This document shows, piece after piece, positions 15,194-23,119 of a stretch of 64,000 bases of DNA (its first letter is position 1; the number at the start of each line of letters is the position of its first letter). Position numbers and translations under genes: made by a program. Location of the stretch: the NCBI RefSeq assembly GCF_040676615.1, contig NZ_JBFAPI010000006.1, positions 124,001-188,000 of the forward strand, in the 5' to 3' direction. The notes under the pieces were generated by a model. The model was not told where the DNA came from. It was given only the letters and a program-made list of their open reading frames with translations, and ran no database searches. This DNA is from Asanoa sp040676615. Lineage in GTDB: Bacteria; Actinomycetota; Actinomycetes; Mycobacteriales; Micromonosporaceae.

Positions 15194-15871
15194 ATGAGCC
15201 AACCCGCGCGGCACACCGTCATCGACCAATGGACAGGCCGATACGCCAGCGCGCTCCAAGCCGCACTGCGCATGTCACAGGACGAGATGGCCGCACTCAT
15301 CGGCGTCGCCAAGCGAACCGTTGCGGCGTGGCACGAGCGGCCGGCGATCGTCATCCGGCCCGAGCTCCAACGAGCGCTCGACACCGCCTACGAGCGGGCG
15401 GACGAGTCAGTCAAGGTGCGCTTCGCGCGGCAACTCCGCGCCGACGACCGAGCCGAGATCGAAGCCGCACCCAGCAGCGTCACGCTCACTGTCGCGATCG
15501 CCGTGGTCACCAACGAAACCGACGTCCTACTCGTCTGCCGACGCGAAGACGATCCGAACGGCATCACCTGGCAGTTCCCCGCGGGCATCGTCAAGCCAGG
15601 CGGGAACTCCCGGACCGTCGCCATCCGAGAAACCCTTGCAGAGACCGGCATCCACGCCTCCGTGGTCCGGGAACTCGGAAGCCGCATCCACCCCATCACC
15701 GGCGTCTTCTGCGAGTACTTCCTCTGCCTCTACCTCACCGGCCGGGTTGAGAACCGCGACACCGCCGAAAACGTCGACGCGGTCTGGATTCCACGGCAAC
15801 GCCTCGACGACTTCATCCCCGCCGACCGCCTCTACCCACCCATACAGCAAGCACTGAACGAGGAGCCATGA
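15194..15871 (+). CDS. HTH-Nudix fusion (Pif-like) with an incomplete Nudix box
   Basis: A 225-aa protein. The first 75 residues contain a Cro/XRE-like helix-turn-helix (MSQDEMAALIGVAKRTVAAW). Residues from about 95 to 220 form a Nudix fold with FPAGIVKPGGNSRTVAIRE followed by TLAETGI. Against the consensus GX5EX7REUXEEXGU, the first Glu is Gly and one of the two metal-binding Glu residues is Ala, so hydrolase activity is doubtful. In pSAM2 the Nudix-motif protein Pif blocks redundant transfer into cells already carrying the element. The four-base ATGA overlap with the next Nudix gene suggests joint function. The entry-exclusion role is inferred. Confidence 0.8.
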   Translation: MSQPARHTVIDQWTGRYASALQAALRMSQDEMAALIGVAKRTVAAWHERPAIVIRPELQRALDTAYERADESVKVRFARQLRADDRAEIEAAPSSVTLTVAIAVVTNETDVLLVCRREDDPNGITWQFPAGIVKPGGNSRTVAIRETLAETGIHASVVRELGSRIHPITGVFCEYFLCLYLTGRVENRDTAENVDAVWIPRQRLDDFIPADRLYPPIQQALNEEP

Positions 15872-16269
15872 CCGAGCCCATCCGACCCACCATCGCCGCC
15901 GCCGTCATCATCGACGACGGCCGGCTTCTCCTTGTTCGCCGACGCGTCAGCGAAGGCCAACTCTCATGGCAGTTCCCAGCCGGCGAAGTCGAACCAGGCG
16001 AGTCCAATGAGGACGCAGCAGCACGTGAGGCTTACGAAGAGACTGGATTGACGGTCCGAGCGACGAAGTCGCTCGGAAGTCGCGTCCACCCGAACACCGG
16101 CCGGACCATGGACTACATCGCATGCGACCGGGTCGACGGGACCGCCTTCGTCGCCGACGAAGAAGAGTTGGCCGAGGTGGCGTGGTGCGACCGCGCCACC
16201 GTAGCCAAACACGTGCCCTACCCGTTCTATGGCCCAGTTCAGGAGTACCTAGACGCAGCGCTGCGCTGA
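15868..16269 (+). CDS. Nudix hydrolase with an intact catalytic box
   Basis: A 133-aa single-domain Nudix protein. FPAGEVEPGESNEDAAARE plus AYEETGL fulfils the full GX5EX7REUXEEXGU motif. Such enzymes hydrolyse a nucleoside diphosphate linked to another group, with Mg2+. The substrate cannot be read from sequence. It overlaps the preceding HTH-Nudix gene by four bases, making an active plus degenerate pair. Like its partner it may serve the element's immunity or nucleotide sensing. Confidence 0.85.
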   Translation: MTEPIRPTIAAAVIIDDGRLLLVRRRVSEGQLSWQFPAGEVEPGESNEDAAAREAYEETGLTVRATKSLGSRVHPNTGRTMDYIACDRVDGTAFVADEEELAEVAWCDRATVAKHVPYPFYGPVQEYLDAALR

Positions 16270-16271
16270 CC

Positions 16272-16580
16272 TCAGCCGGCGAGCAAGTCAGCCAGGCGAG
16301 ACCGGACCACGCCATCGTGGAAGTGGTCCGGCAACGGCACCCCACCGACCGACTGCCGCCCCGATGCCACGTGATCGAGGCTGGCAGACGGCAGCCGCTC
16401 GGCCAACTCGACACAAGCTCGCGCGTACTTCCGAGCCTCGTCTGCTTGACCAGCCTCGCGCAGCCTCACAGCAAGCGCGTACGCGTACTCCGCCGCGGAG
16501 CGCTCTTCCTCGTAGAACAGCTCCTCGTCGTACAGCCCCTGCAACTCGGCGATCGTCGGCGCCCCGTCGTCAGCGGCCAC
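16272..16580 (-). CDS. Small TPR-like helical protein coupled to the NDK-like gene
   Basis: A 102-aa acidic helical protein with a TPR-like run, AAEYAYALAVRLREAGQADE followed by ARKYARACVELAERL. The GTG start at 16578-16580 shares one base with the TAG stop of the NDK-like gene (TAGTG), so translation is coupled. I do not recognise a named family, although similar proteins are seen beside NDK- or Nudix-type genes. It may be a protein-interaction partner of the upstream enzyme. Confidence 0.6.
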   Translation of the reverse strand: MAADDGAPTIAELQGLYDEELFYEEERSAAEYAYALAVRLREAGQADEARKYARACVELAERLPSASLDHVASGRQSVGGVPLPDHFHDGVVRSRLADLLAG

Positions 16581-17074
16581 TAGAAGAGGAACTTTTCGGC
16601 CACCGTCTGGTAGTCGTGCAACTCCGAACCGTCGAACCACAGGTCGACCTCGTACTTGGCCTCGTCCGGCTTGCCTGACGCGTGCACAAGGTTCGCGGCA
16701 GCCGTGTGCTTCGACTCGGTGTAAGCCTTCGAGGTGTGCGCGAAGTCCCCACGGATCGTGCCGGGCGTAGCCTCGTTCGGGAACGTCACACCAACCAGAC
16801 GACGGACGGTCGCTACGGCCTCGACGCCCTCCAGTACCAGGGCGATGACCGGCCCGGTCTGCATGAAGTTCGCGGTGACGTCGAAGACCGACTTGCCGAA
16901 CCGCTCCTCCAGGTCGAAGTAGTGCTTCTTCGCCAGCTCAGCGTCGATCTGCACCATCTTCGTTCCGACGATCTTCAGACCAGCGTCCTCAAACCGTTGG
17001 AAGATCCGACCAACCAGACCGCGTGCAACCGCGTCTGGCTTCAGCAGTACGAGGGTCCGCTGTAGCGCCGCCAT
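16580..17074 (-). CDS. Nucleoside diphosphate kinase-like protein with an insertion
   Basis: A 164-aa protein with the NDK start (QRTLVLLKPDAVARGLVGRI), GLKIVGTKMVQI and the PGTIRGDFA loop. The catalytic-histidine segment reads NLVHASGK, where ordinary NDKs have N(L/I)VHGSDS. Between RGDFA and NLVHAS this protein has about eight extra residues (HTSKAYTESKHTAAA) next to the active site. NDKs transfer the gamma phosphate between nucleotides through phospho-His. A mobile copy with an altered active-site neighbourhood may act on a modified or signalling nucleotide rather than as housekeeping NDK. The ATG at 17072-17074 matches the family start; upstream codons are poor. Confidence 0.75.
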   Translation of the reverse strand: MAALQRTLVLLKPDAVARGLVGRIFQRFEDAGLKIVGTKMVQIDAELAKKHYFDLEERFGKSVFDVTANFMQTGPVIALVLEGVEAVATVRRLVGVTFPNEATPGTIRGDFAHTSKAYTESKHTAAANLVHASGKPDEAKYEVDLWFDGSELHDYQTVAEKFLF

Positions 17075-17254
17075 GTGTTCGCTCCTGAGTTCCGAAGATC
17101 GGGCAACGCCTACAGCCTGCCCGATGTCCGTAGGGATCCGCTTGCTGGGGTCAGGAGGCACGTATGGGATGCCACTGTTTGGTTCCCCAAGCGGGGTCGA
17201 CCTTTGAAGCCGGCCACAGGATCGCTTCGTACAGCGTTGCCCTGCGTGGCGTCC

Positions 17255-19126
17255 TCATCTACTCCCGATCACGAACAGATCCCCAGTTTGTTCTACCACT
17301 GCAGCCCTCACTGCAAAGAGAAGCGAGTCCAGCAACATCATTCGGAGAGCGTCCGGCGTATTAGTGCCCACTTCGGCACGCGCACGGGCAGCCTGCTGGC
17401 TCCGGTGGGTTACATGTGGTTGCACAATTGCTACGTGGGCGTTGTCTTGCGGTCCCCTGTAGCGCAGCATCTCCAGAAGTTCGCCGCGGTCAGTTGTCCT
17501 CCGACCATCGGTCCAACAGGCAGGCCGGGCGATCGAAGGCCTCGCTAGCCGCAATTCCAGGTGCTCGCCAGAGATGTAGCGAACGTTCTTTACAGCTTGG
17601 CTCGCCACTACCTCATACGGTCCAACGGCTATTTGCCTGCGTGGGCTAATGCTGCCAGCACCCTTGACATGTATAAGAGTGAGTTTGCCATCCGGGTCCA
17701 AGTGGACGAAGTCAGAAACTTCGCCTGCACCGTCGTCACAAGTGAGCCAACCATGCGTATAGGAGTTTACTACCCACCCAAACAGCGAGTCATCGCCTTC
17801 GCCGCCAATCGCGTCGTGAATCTCCTGTGTGCTAGCTACGCGATCTTGATCTATCAGGGGCTTCTCGGCAGTTACCCGATAGCCCGAGAAGTCTTCGAAT
17901 CTCCAGTTCGGAAATGCCGCCGACCGAATCTCCATCTTCCACATCTGGGAGTTAAGGAAGGCGTGTCCGGACTGATAGTGGGCGGTCATCAGATCTTGGC
18001 CATGATCTCTGAGCGCGTCGAGAATTGGCCGAACAGAAGGGAGATTGGTGGGATCGCCATCAAAACCGAATTTGCAGACAAGCCTATTTCGAACTTCCCT
18101 CACAAAGCACTTCAACGTTCCGCCGAGAGAACCATCCAATCCTACATGCAAACGGAAATCGATGCCTTTCGGATCGCCCTCTACCTCGATGAGAGCTTGC
18201 TGCAACAGGGCAGCGGCCGACACTCTTTCCTCGCTCACGCCAACCACCGACAAATCCTCTGGCTGCAAAAACGAGACGTCGAACGCGCTTGTAACCGAAG
18301 AGAGGTCTTCTTCTCGCTGAGCCAGCAAAGGATAGGGATCATCTGGGGCGGCTTGGTCAGCCATCGCCTCTTCTACTAGAACGAGTGCTTCGTTCGCTTG
18401 CGCGAAGAAGTGGGCCACGCCGTCTGAACCCGAGCCCCACATCCGAGACTTGTCCGGCGCAGCGCCAACTGTGCCTCTTAGTGCAACGAGGCCGGCGTCA
18501 CGAGGCACCTCCGCTCTAGCAGCGCTCATGGCGAAAGAACCATCACCTGGAACTAGTAGATCTTCGACTCGGGTACCGCTCAGCGCCTTGGTGTCTGCCT
18601 TGGTGGATCTCTTCGAATGGATTCCGCGCAGCCAAATGCTCCGGGTTTGACTCCCACGCAAGAATGCTGCTTTTGAGAAAGCCTCTGGTATCCGCTGGTA
18701 CTGTTTTCTGACGGGCTCATCGAGCCAACGCTGCATCGACTCTTTGATTGATTCAAAATCTGTATAGAAGGCGATCAACCGACCTCGCCTCAATCCAAGG
18801 AACAGTCTGTAGCTGACGTTCGTGTAGGGGACATCGGATGCCATCCACGAGGGGTGCTTGTCGTGGCGGAGAATGAATGCATCGACTTGGTATAGATCGT
18901 CGCTGAGCCAGGAGAGGTCGGGCGACTTGCGTAGGGCTTCGCCAATGCCGTCTGCGACAACGTTGCGGACGTCATCGCGGCGTTTTCGACTTCTCCGTCT
19001 GACTTCCGCCATGAATCGGTCGAATGCTCTCGGCTTGTCCTCGGCCTCGATCTGGACAATGGTGAGCGACAGAAATGGGCGAAGCAACGTCAGAGCGACC
19101 GGCTGAACGCTCTCAACTTCGTCCAT
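17255..19126 (-). CDS. Large cargo protein with a nuclease-like C-terminal motif
   Basis: A 623-aa protein without obvious membrane segments. The N-terminal half is charged and helical (RRRSRKRRDDVRNVVADGI) and does not resemble a family I can name. Around residues 480-515, WLTCDDGAGEVSDFVHL followed by LTLIHVKGAGS has the spacing of a PD-(D/E)xK-type nuclease core: Glu/Asp-rich strand, Asp, then hVKG with the catalytic Lys. No helicase or ATPase motif is seen. It heads the less GC-rich cargo block of the AICE, beside pentapeptide and AbiTii genes, so a defence role is plausible. Nuclease activity is my inference. Confidence 0.6.
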   Translation of the reverse strand: MDEVESVQPVALTLLRPFLSLTIVQIEAEDKPRAFDRFMAEVRRRSRKRRDDVRNVVADGIGEALRKSPDLSWLSDDLYQVDAFILRHDKHPSWMASDVPYTNVSYRLFLGLRRGRLIAFYTDFESIKESMQRWLDEPVRKQYQRIPEAFSKAAFLRGSQTRSIWLRGIHSKRSTKADTKALSGTRVEDLLVPGDGSFAMSAARAEVPRDAGLVALRGTVGAAPDKSRMWGSGSDGVAHFFAQANEALVLVEEAMADQAAPDDPYPLLAQREEDLSSVTSAFDVSFLQPEDLSVVGVSEERVSAAALLQQALIEVEGDPKGIDFRLHVGLDGSLGGTLKCFVREVRNRLVCKFGFDGDPTNLPSVRPILDALRDHGQDLMTAHYQSGHAFLNSQMWKMEIRSAAFPNWRFEDFSGYRVTAEKPLIDQDRVASTQEIHDAIGGEGDDSLFGWVVNSYTHGWLTCDDGAGEVSDFVHLDPDGKLTLIHVKGAGSISPRRQIAVGPYEVVASQAVKNVRYISGEHLELRLARPSIARPACWTDGRRTTDRGELLEMLRYRGPQDNAHVAIVQPHVTHRSQQAARARAEVGTNTPDALRMMLLDSLLFAVRAAVVEQTGDLFVIGSR

Positions 19127-19300
19127 CTATTGAGCGTATCTAACCGAACCCACCGCCTCGCGTCCAAGTAACTCGATCGGGTTACACGAACTGGCCACCT
19201 TACGATGGCCAACTAGGTCGACTCCGCTTCCAAGAGCACCATGAGTTGCGGGCGTTCAGCGGGCACAGGCGCGGGTTATGACTCGATTGATCCAATCGGG

Positions 19301-20491
19301 CTACGCCGGCGCAGCGCCGTCGTCGGTGGAGCGATGATGACCTTCGCCTTCTGTTCCTACTCGTCCAACCGCGTCTTCCGGCGTCACTGCACTAGGCGCG
19401 GCGCCTCGACGGCGTTTGCCGAGATAGGCCGGTACGAGGGTCCCGTCATCGATCACAGCCAGAGCAAGCTGTTCGTGTCTGAGGCCCTTCACTTCGGTTA
19501 GGTCAACGCCACGAAGGTCGGCCTGCTGTAGCGATGCGCCTTTCAGGTTGCAACCGCGCAACACGGCGCTACGGAGGTCGGAACCGTCCAAGCTGGAGCC
19601 ACGTAGGTCCGCCCACCGGAGAAGAGCGCCAACCAGGTTTGCGTCGGAGATGTGTGATGCTGGCAACCGCGCACCGCTGAGATTTGCCGCCCGGAGGTCG
19701 CATCCATGCAACGCCACACCTTTAATGCATCGGGCATTAACGAGGTCCGCACCCTGTAGGTTCGACCCTTCGAAATGGAGATTGTCAATCCAGCCATGAA
19801 GGAGGGCAGCGCCCGGCAAATCTGTTGGGCCCAACTGGATCCAAGGAGATTCGTAACGACGGGGCCGGTTGTTTAGGGCTGTGAGTGCAGTTTGCACATC
19901 GATCGGCAAAGGATTGCCCACCCAATGCAAACTAGATTCATAGCTGTCATCGAGTTCGAGGTCGGCGTCGTCTTCAACGTATTCGTCTCGCGGTCTAGCG
20001 TCGCGGACAAAGCCAGCCAGCAAGTCGACCACCGCGCGATGATCGCGCGGAGAGTCCCGCATCAATCTCGACAGAGCATAGATGGCGCCGATACGTTCAG
20101 CCGGGTGGGATGACACTAGTTGTGTGGCCGCTTTGGTGTACCGGTCTGCTACCTGCCCCGACCGCGTAAGAAGGTAGCTTCGTGCGGTAAACACGATGGT
20201 TGCGAGGCCGCCGAAAGCGAGGGCGATCTGCAGTAGCGTCGTTCTGCTAGACGTGACCGCCTGTGCCTTCTTCTCAGGATCTTTTATTGAGTCGATAAGC
20301 TGCGCATCAAACCAAAATGGTCCACGCCAGATGAGGAGCGCCACCCCTGTCAGTGCGGCTAGCGCCGCACAACTGATTACAAACCGCCTTAGCCATACAG
20401 GTACCTCATGCCGCAACCGACGGCGGACCTTGAAGGCGTTGAGTGATAGGACCTCATAGGGTTTCGCAAACCAGCGAGGCAGTCGAGCCAT
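19301..20491 (-). CDS. Membrane-anchored pentapeptide-repeat protein
   Basis: A 396-aa protein. Two transmembrane helices (FVISCAALAALTGVALLIW and LLQIALAFGGLATIVFTA) are followed by a linker with a common actinobacterial signature (RIGAIYALSRLMRDSPRDH). Residues about 245-345 are a pentapeptide-repeat solenoid (NLQGADL, DLRAANLSGARL, DLRGSSLDGSDLRSAVLRG). This class is frequent in genomic islands; the solenoid probably binds proteins. I start at the ATG 20489-20491, which begins the conserved MARLPRW segment. It is divergent from the AbiTii gene across a 313-bp region. Confidence 0.75.
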   Translation of the reverse strand: MARLPRWFAKPYEVLSLNAFKVRRRLRHEVPVWLRRFVISCAALAALTGVALLIWRGPFWFDAQLIDSIKDPEKKAQAVTSSRTTLLQIALAFGGLATIVFTARSYLLTRSGQVADRYTKAATQLVSSHPAERIGAIYALSRLMRDSPRDHRAVVDLLAGFVRDARPRDEYVEDDADLELDDSYESSLHWVGNPLPIDVQTALTALNNRPRRYESPWIQLGPTDLPGAALLHGWIDNLHFEGSNLQGADLVNARCIKGVALHGCDLRAANLSGARLPASHISDANLVGALLRWADLRGSSLDGSDLRSAVLRGCNLKGASLQQADLRGVDLTEVKGLRHEQLALAVIDDGTLVPAYLGKRRRGAAPSAVTPEDAVGRVGTEGEGHHRSTDDGAAPA

Positions 20492-20793
20492 GCTTGAGCA
20501 CCTTAGGCGACTCCGCCGCTTCCGTACATGCTCAGCGACTACCCGCGCCATTGGGGCGTGTTCGCTCCCCGCTCTACCGGGACGCTGGAAGTTCGCCTGG
20601 GGCATCCGTTTGCCTCCGGCGGGTAAGGCATCCGGCCTGCGACCCGGAGGTAGCGGCGGGCGGCCCGGTTACTCGCCCCTGGACCTTCGGCGACTCTGGG
20701 ATGGCTTGCAGATCCCGAGAGCTCGCCGCACACCACAGGCAGCCAAACCGCGCCCGCGCTTCGGGTTCCTCGTAGCTCCACATGCAACAGAGG

Positions 20794-20799
20794 TACGCT
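20794..20799 (+). promoter_or_regulatory. -10 box for a leaderless AbiTii transcript
   Basis: TACGCT ends six bases before the GTG at 20806 and there is no Shine-Dalgarno. This spacing puts the transcription start on the start codon and argues for GTG 20806 rather than the upstream in-frame ATG at 20782. Confidence 0.5.
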
Positions 20800-20805
20800 C
20801 GCGCC

Positions 20806-21714
20806 GTGACGCTTCTCGCCGAAGTCATCGATGGTGCCGCCGGGCCTGCCGATGTGTCGACGCTGCTGCGAAAGCTCAAGGTCGTGGCGTCCAGAACCCG
20901 CTCTACAAAGCTGGCGGACTGGGTTGCCAAAGAGCTTGAGGGCTACAAGAACGAGGACATCCTCCCCGAGTACCGCGGCCCCGTCGAGACGATAGTGCTG
21001 GGGCACTTCGTTGGGATGGGCAACCGCCAGGCACAGAACGTGCCGATCCCGCCGAGCACATTCCCTTCTGATATGCGCGAATCGTCCCTCTTTATGCTTC
21101 GCATCTTCCACCCTGTCGCACAGATCGCAGACATGGCCGAGCGAGACAGCGTCGAGTTCGCCTGGCCAGCAGACGCGATGCGGTACTACAACTACGGAAC
21201 TGCCACCGGAATCATCCACCGAGTGCTGCAGGACGACATGGCGTTGATGACCGCGCATCGGCCGATCATGCGACAGGTTTGGGTCGGCGTGCTCGACGCC
21301 GTCCGCAACCGCATCCTGGATCTCGCCCTTGAACTCGAACGGGTCGCGCCAGAGGCCGGCCAGGGAGACGCGACAGCAAGCGCTCGCGAAAAGGCAGCAG
21401 CCGTCGCGAATACGTTCAATTTTTACGGCACGTCCAATGTTGCGGTCGGAAGTACCGACTTCGAACAGTCGGTCAACGTCGAGCGCGGGGACGAACGTTC
21501 ACTCTTCGAAGCGCTCCGCGCGCTTGGCGTGATGGACTCGGCGATCTCCGAACTGCGCGCCGCTCTCGCCGCAGACCGGTCCGAGGCCGGCACCGCCCCG
21601 CAGCGCGAGCCAGGCTCCCGCGTCCGCGGCTGGCTGGCCCAAGCGTCTACTCAGTTCGGAAGCGGCGCCGCCGCTAACCTCGTTGCTGAGGCCGTCAAGG
21701 CTTTCTTCGGGTGA
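20806..21714 (+). CDS. AbiTii-domain protein (abortive-infection family)
   Basis: A 302-aa protein whose N-terminus (TLLAEVIDGAAGPADVSTLL followed by RKLKVVASRTRSTKLADWV and KELEGY) is the AbiTii domain as I know it: a four-helix N-terminal module of proteins linked to phage abortive infection. The middle (HRVLQDDMALMTAHRPIMRQ followed by VWVGVLDAVRNRILDLALEL) is also typical. A C-terminal extension follows NTFNFYG, a stretch often seen in these proteins. The leaderless promoter at 20794 supports the GTG start. It is transcribed opposite to its neighbours, as a stand-alone cargo gene. Confidence 0.78.
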   Translation: MTLLAEVIDGAAGPADVSTLLRKLKVVASRTRSTKLADWVAKELEGYKNEDILPEYRGPVETIVLGHFVGMGNRQAQNVPIPPSTFPSDMRESSLFMLRIFHPVAQIADMAERDSVEFAWPADAMRYYNYGTATGIIHRVLQDDMALMTAHRPIMRQVWVGVLDAVRNRILDLALELERVAPEAGQGDATASAREKAAAVANTFNFYGTSNVAVGSTDFEQSVNVERGDERSLFEALRALGVMDSAISELRAALAADRSEAGTAPQREPGSRVRGWLAQASTQFGSGAAANLVAEAVKAFFG

Positions 21715-21727
21715 ACGTGTGGGTAGG

Positions 21728-23119
21728 TCACCAATATATGCCAATGATTTCGGAATCTAGGAATACTTCTCGCGCAAGCGTGCTTTGCTTAATGGGCGAG
21801 ATAGCAGGTAGGGTCGGTTTTGCGTCCATGGTCAACCCAGCATTGGTCAACGCAATGCTACGAAGGTATGCAGCCTTGGTGGCGTCGATTTCGACAGCGA
21901 CTCGCGATCGCAGGAATTCCCTTATCGCCTCGAACGCAGCGCGACGTTTGGCGAGGTCCTCGTACGATCCGCCCAGTTCCCTTGACAGTTCCTCGATCTG
22001 ATCCTGGACTTCTGGCTCTAACCCGATGCCCGCCTCGTCGCCGATTAGGCGGGCATACTCAATGAGCGCTGTCGCCATTCCATCCGCTCTTTCGCTATCC
22101 GTGGTGACGTTCCTATTCGCGCCCGAGAGGATGCTGAATGCACTCTCGCCAAACTCAGACATGGCGCGGGGAAGATCTGGTGCCAGCCCGCCTAACAGGT
22201 CCACCATCTTGACTGGGCGCCAATCGTTTGCAAGCTTATCGTTGGACATGCGGCAGAGCATCTTATATCGAGCGTCTGAGTACAGGACTTGGCGGACGTC
22301 TTTCCAATAGAGCCGCTGCTCTGTCACACCGACAACGACCAAATCCCGGACGTTTAGCTCATCTAAATCTTCGACTTTACGCAAGACCTCGACGTGCGCA
22401 AGCGCCTTCTCGCCATTAGGCAGGTTGATGGCTTTATAGTCCAGCGCCTTTCCTCTCACAGGGATCAACCCAACCATCATCCGCTCCAATACTCGATTGA
22501 TCGCGGTAGGCGTGGTCAGTTGCCCCGTCATCGACGTTGGGAAGAGCTCGGGGCTTTCGCTTATGATGTCGACCACTGCGGTCAAGCTTGAGCTCATCCT
22601 GAAAATCGGATCCGCCAAAAGCTCGACCTCAATTTCGAAAAGTTGACCCCGGCGCCACTCCTTTTCGTGGATTAACCATCCGTCAAACTCGGGTTTGCCA
22701 ACCCTACCTTGGAGTCCCTTGGCAGTTCCGACTTGAGGCGGACGGTCACTGCCACCTGCCAATGATCCAATCGCCAGATCTTCTACTTCCAGCTCATAGA
22801 GTTCCTTAAAGTGAGTCTGCACGGTCGCCTTTCGCAGGACCTGAGAGCTTCTAGTCTGCGCACTCTCGAACCTCGACTTCGTTTCGCCTTTAACTACGCC
22901 GACTGTGGCGCCGACGGTTCCTTGCATCTCGGTCTTCAGTGCGTTCGCTTCGGTATCCGTAAACTCGGATGCCACTGGCCCTAGACGTGATGCAATTAGG
23001 CTAAACACGCTGACCTCATCTAAGTAGACAAATTCTCGTAATTCCGCGCCCAACCTACGGGCGGCACGCTGCCGCCGCCGACGCCTGAGCCAACCCCGAA
23101 AACGGGCCGCTAGATTCAC
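21728..23119 (-). CDS. DUF6414-like protein, partner of the AAA ATPase
   Basis: A 463-aa soluble protein starting with a basic helix (RRRRRQRAARRLGAELR), then REFVYLDEVSVFSLIASRLG. The YLDxxxxxSL pattern resembles DUF6414 proteins. Further blocks (RSSQVLRKATVQTHFKELYE and WRRGQLFEIEVELLADP) look like a conserved domain of unknown role, and the C-terminal third is helical. Its ATG overlaps the stop of the AAA ATPase gene by four bases (ATGA), so the two proteins are made together and probably work as one system. Base composition is clearly lower in G+C than the backbone. The family name is tentative. Confidence 0.65.
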   Translation of the reverse strand: MNLAARFRGWLRRRRRQRAARRLGAELREFVYLDEVSVFSLIASRLGPVASEFTDTEANALKTEMQGTVGATVGVVKGETKSRFESAQTRSSQVLRKATVQTHFKELYELEVEDLAIGSLAGGSDRPPQVGTAKGLQGRVGKPEFDGWLIHEKEWRRGQLFEIEVELLADPIFRMSSSLTAVVDIISESPELFPTSMTGQLTTPTAINRVLERMMVGLIPVRGKALDYKAINLPNGEKALAHVEVLRKVEDLDELNVRDLVVVGVTEQRLYWKDVRQVLYSDARYKMLCRMSNDKLANDWRPVKMVDLLGGLAPDLPRAMSEFGESAFSILSGANRNVTTDSERADGMATALIEYARLIGDEAGIGLEPEVQDQIEELSRELGGSYEDLAKRRAAFEAIREFLRSRVAVEIDATKAAYLRSIALTNAGLTMDAKPTLPAISPIKQSTLAREVFLDSEIIGIYW

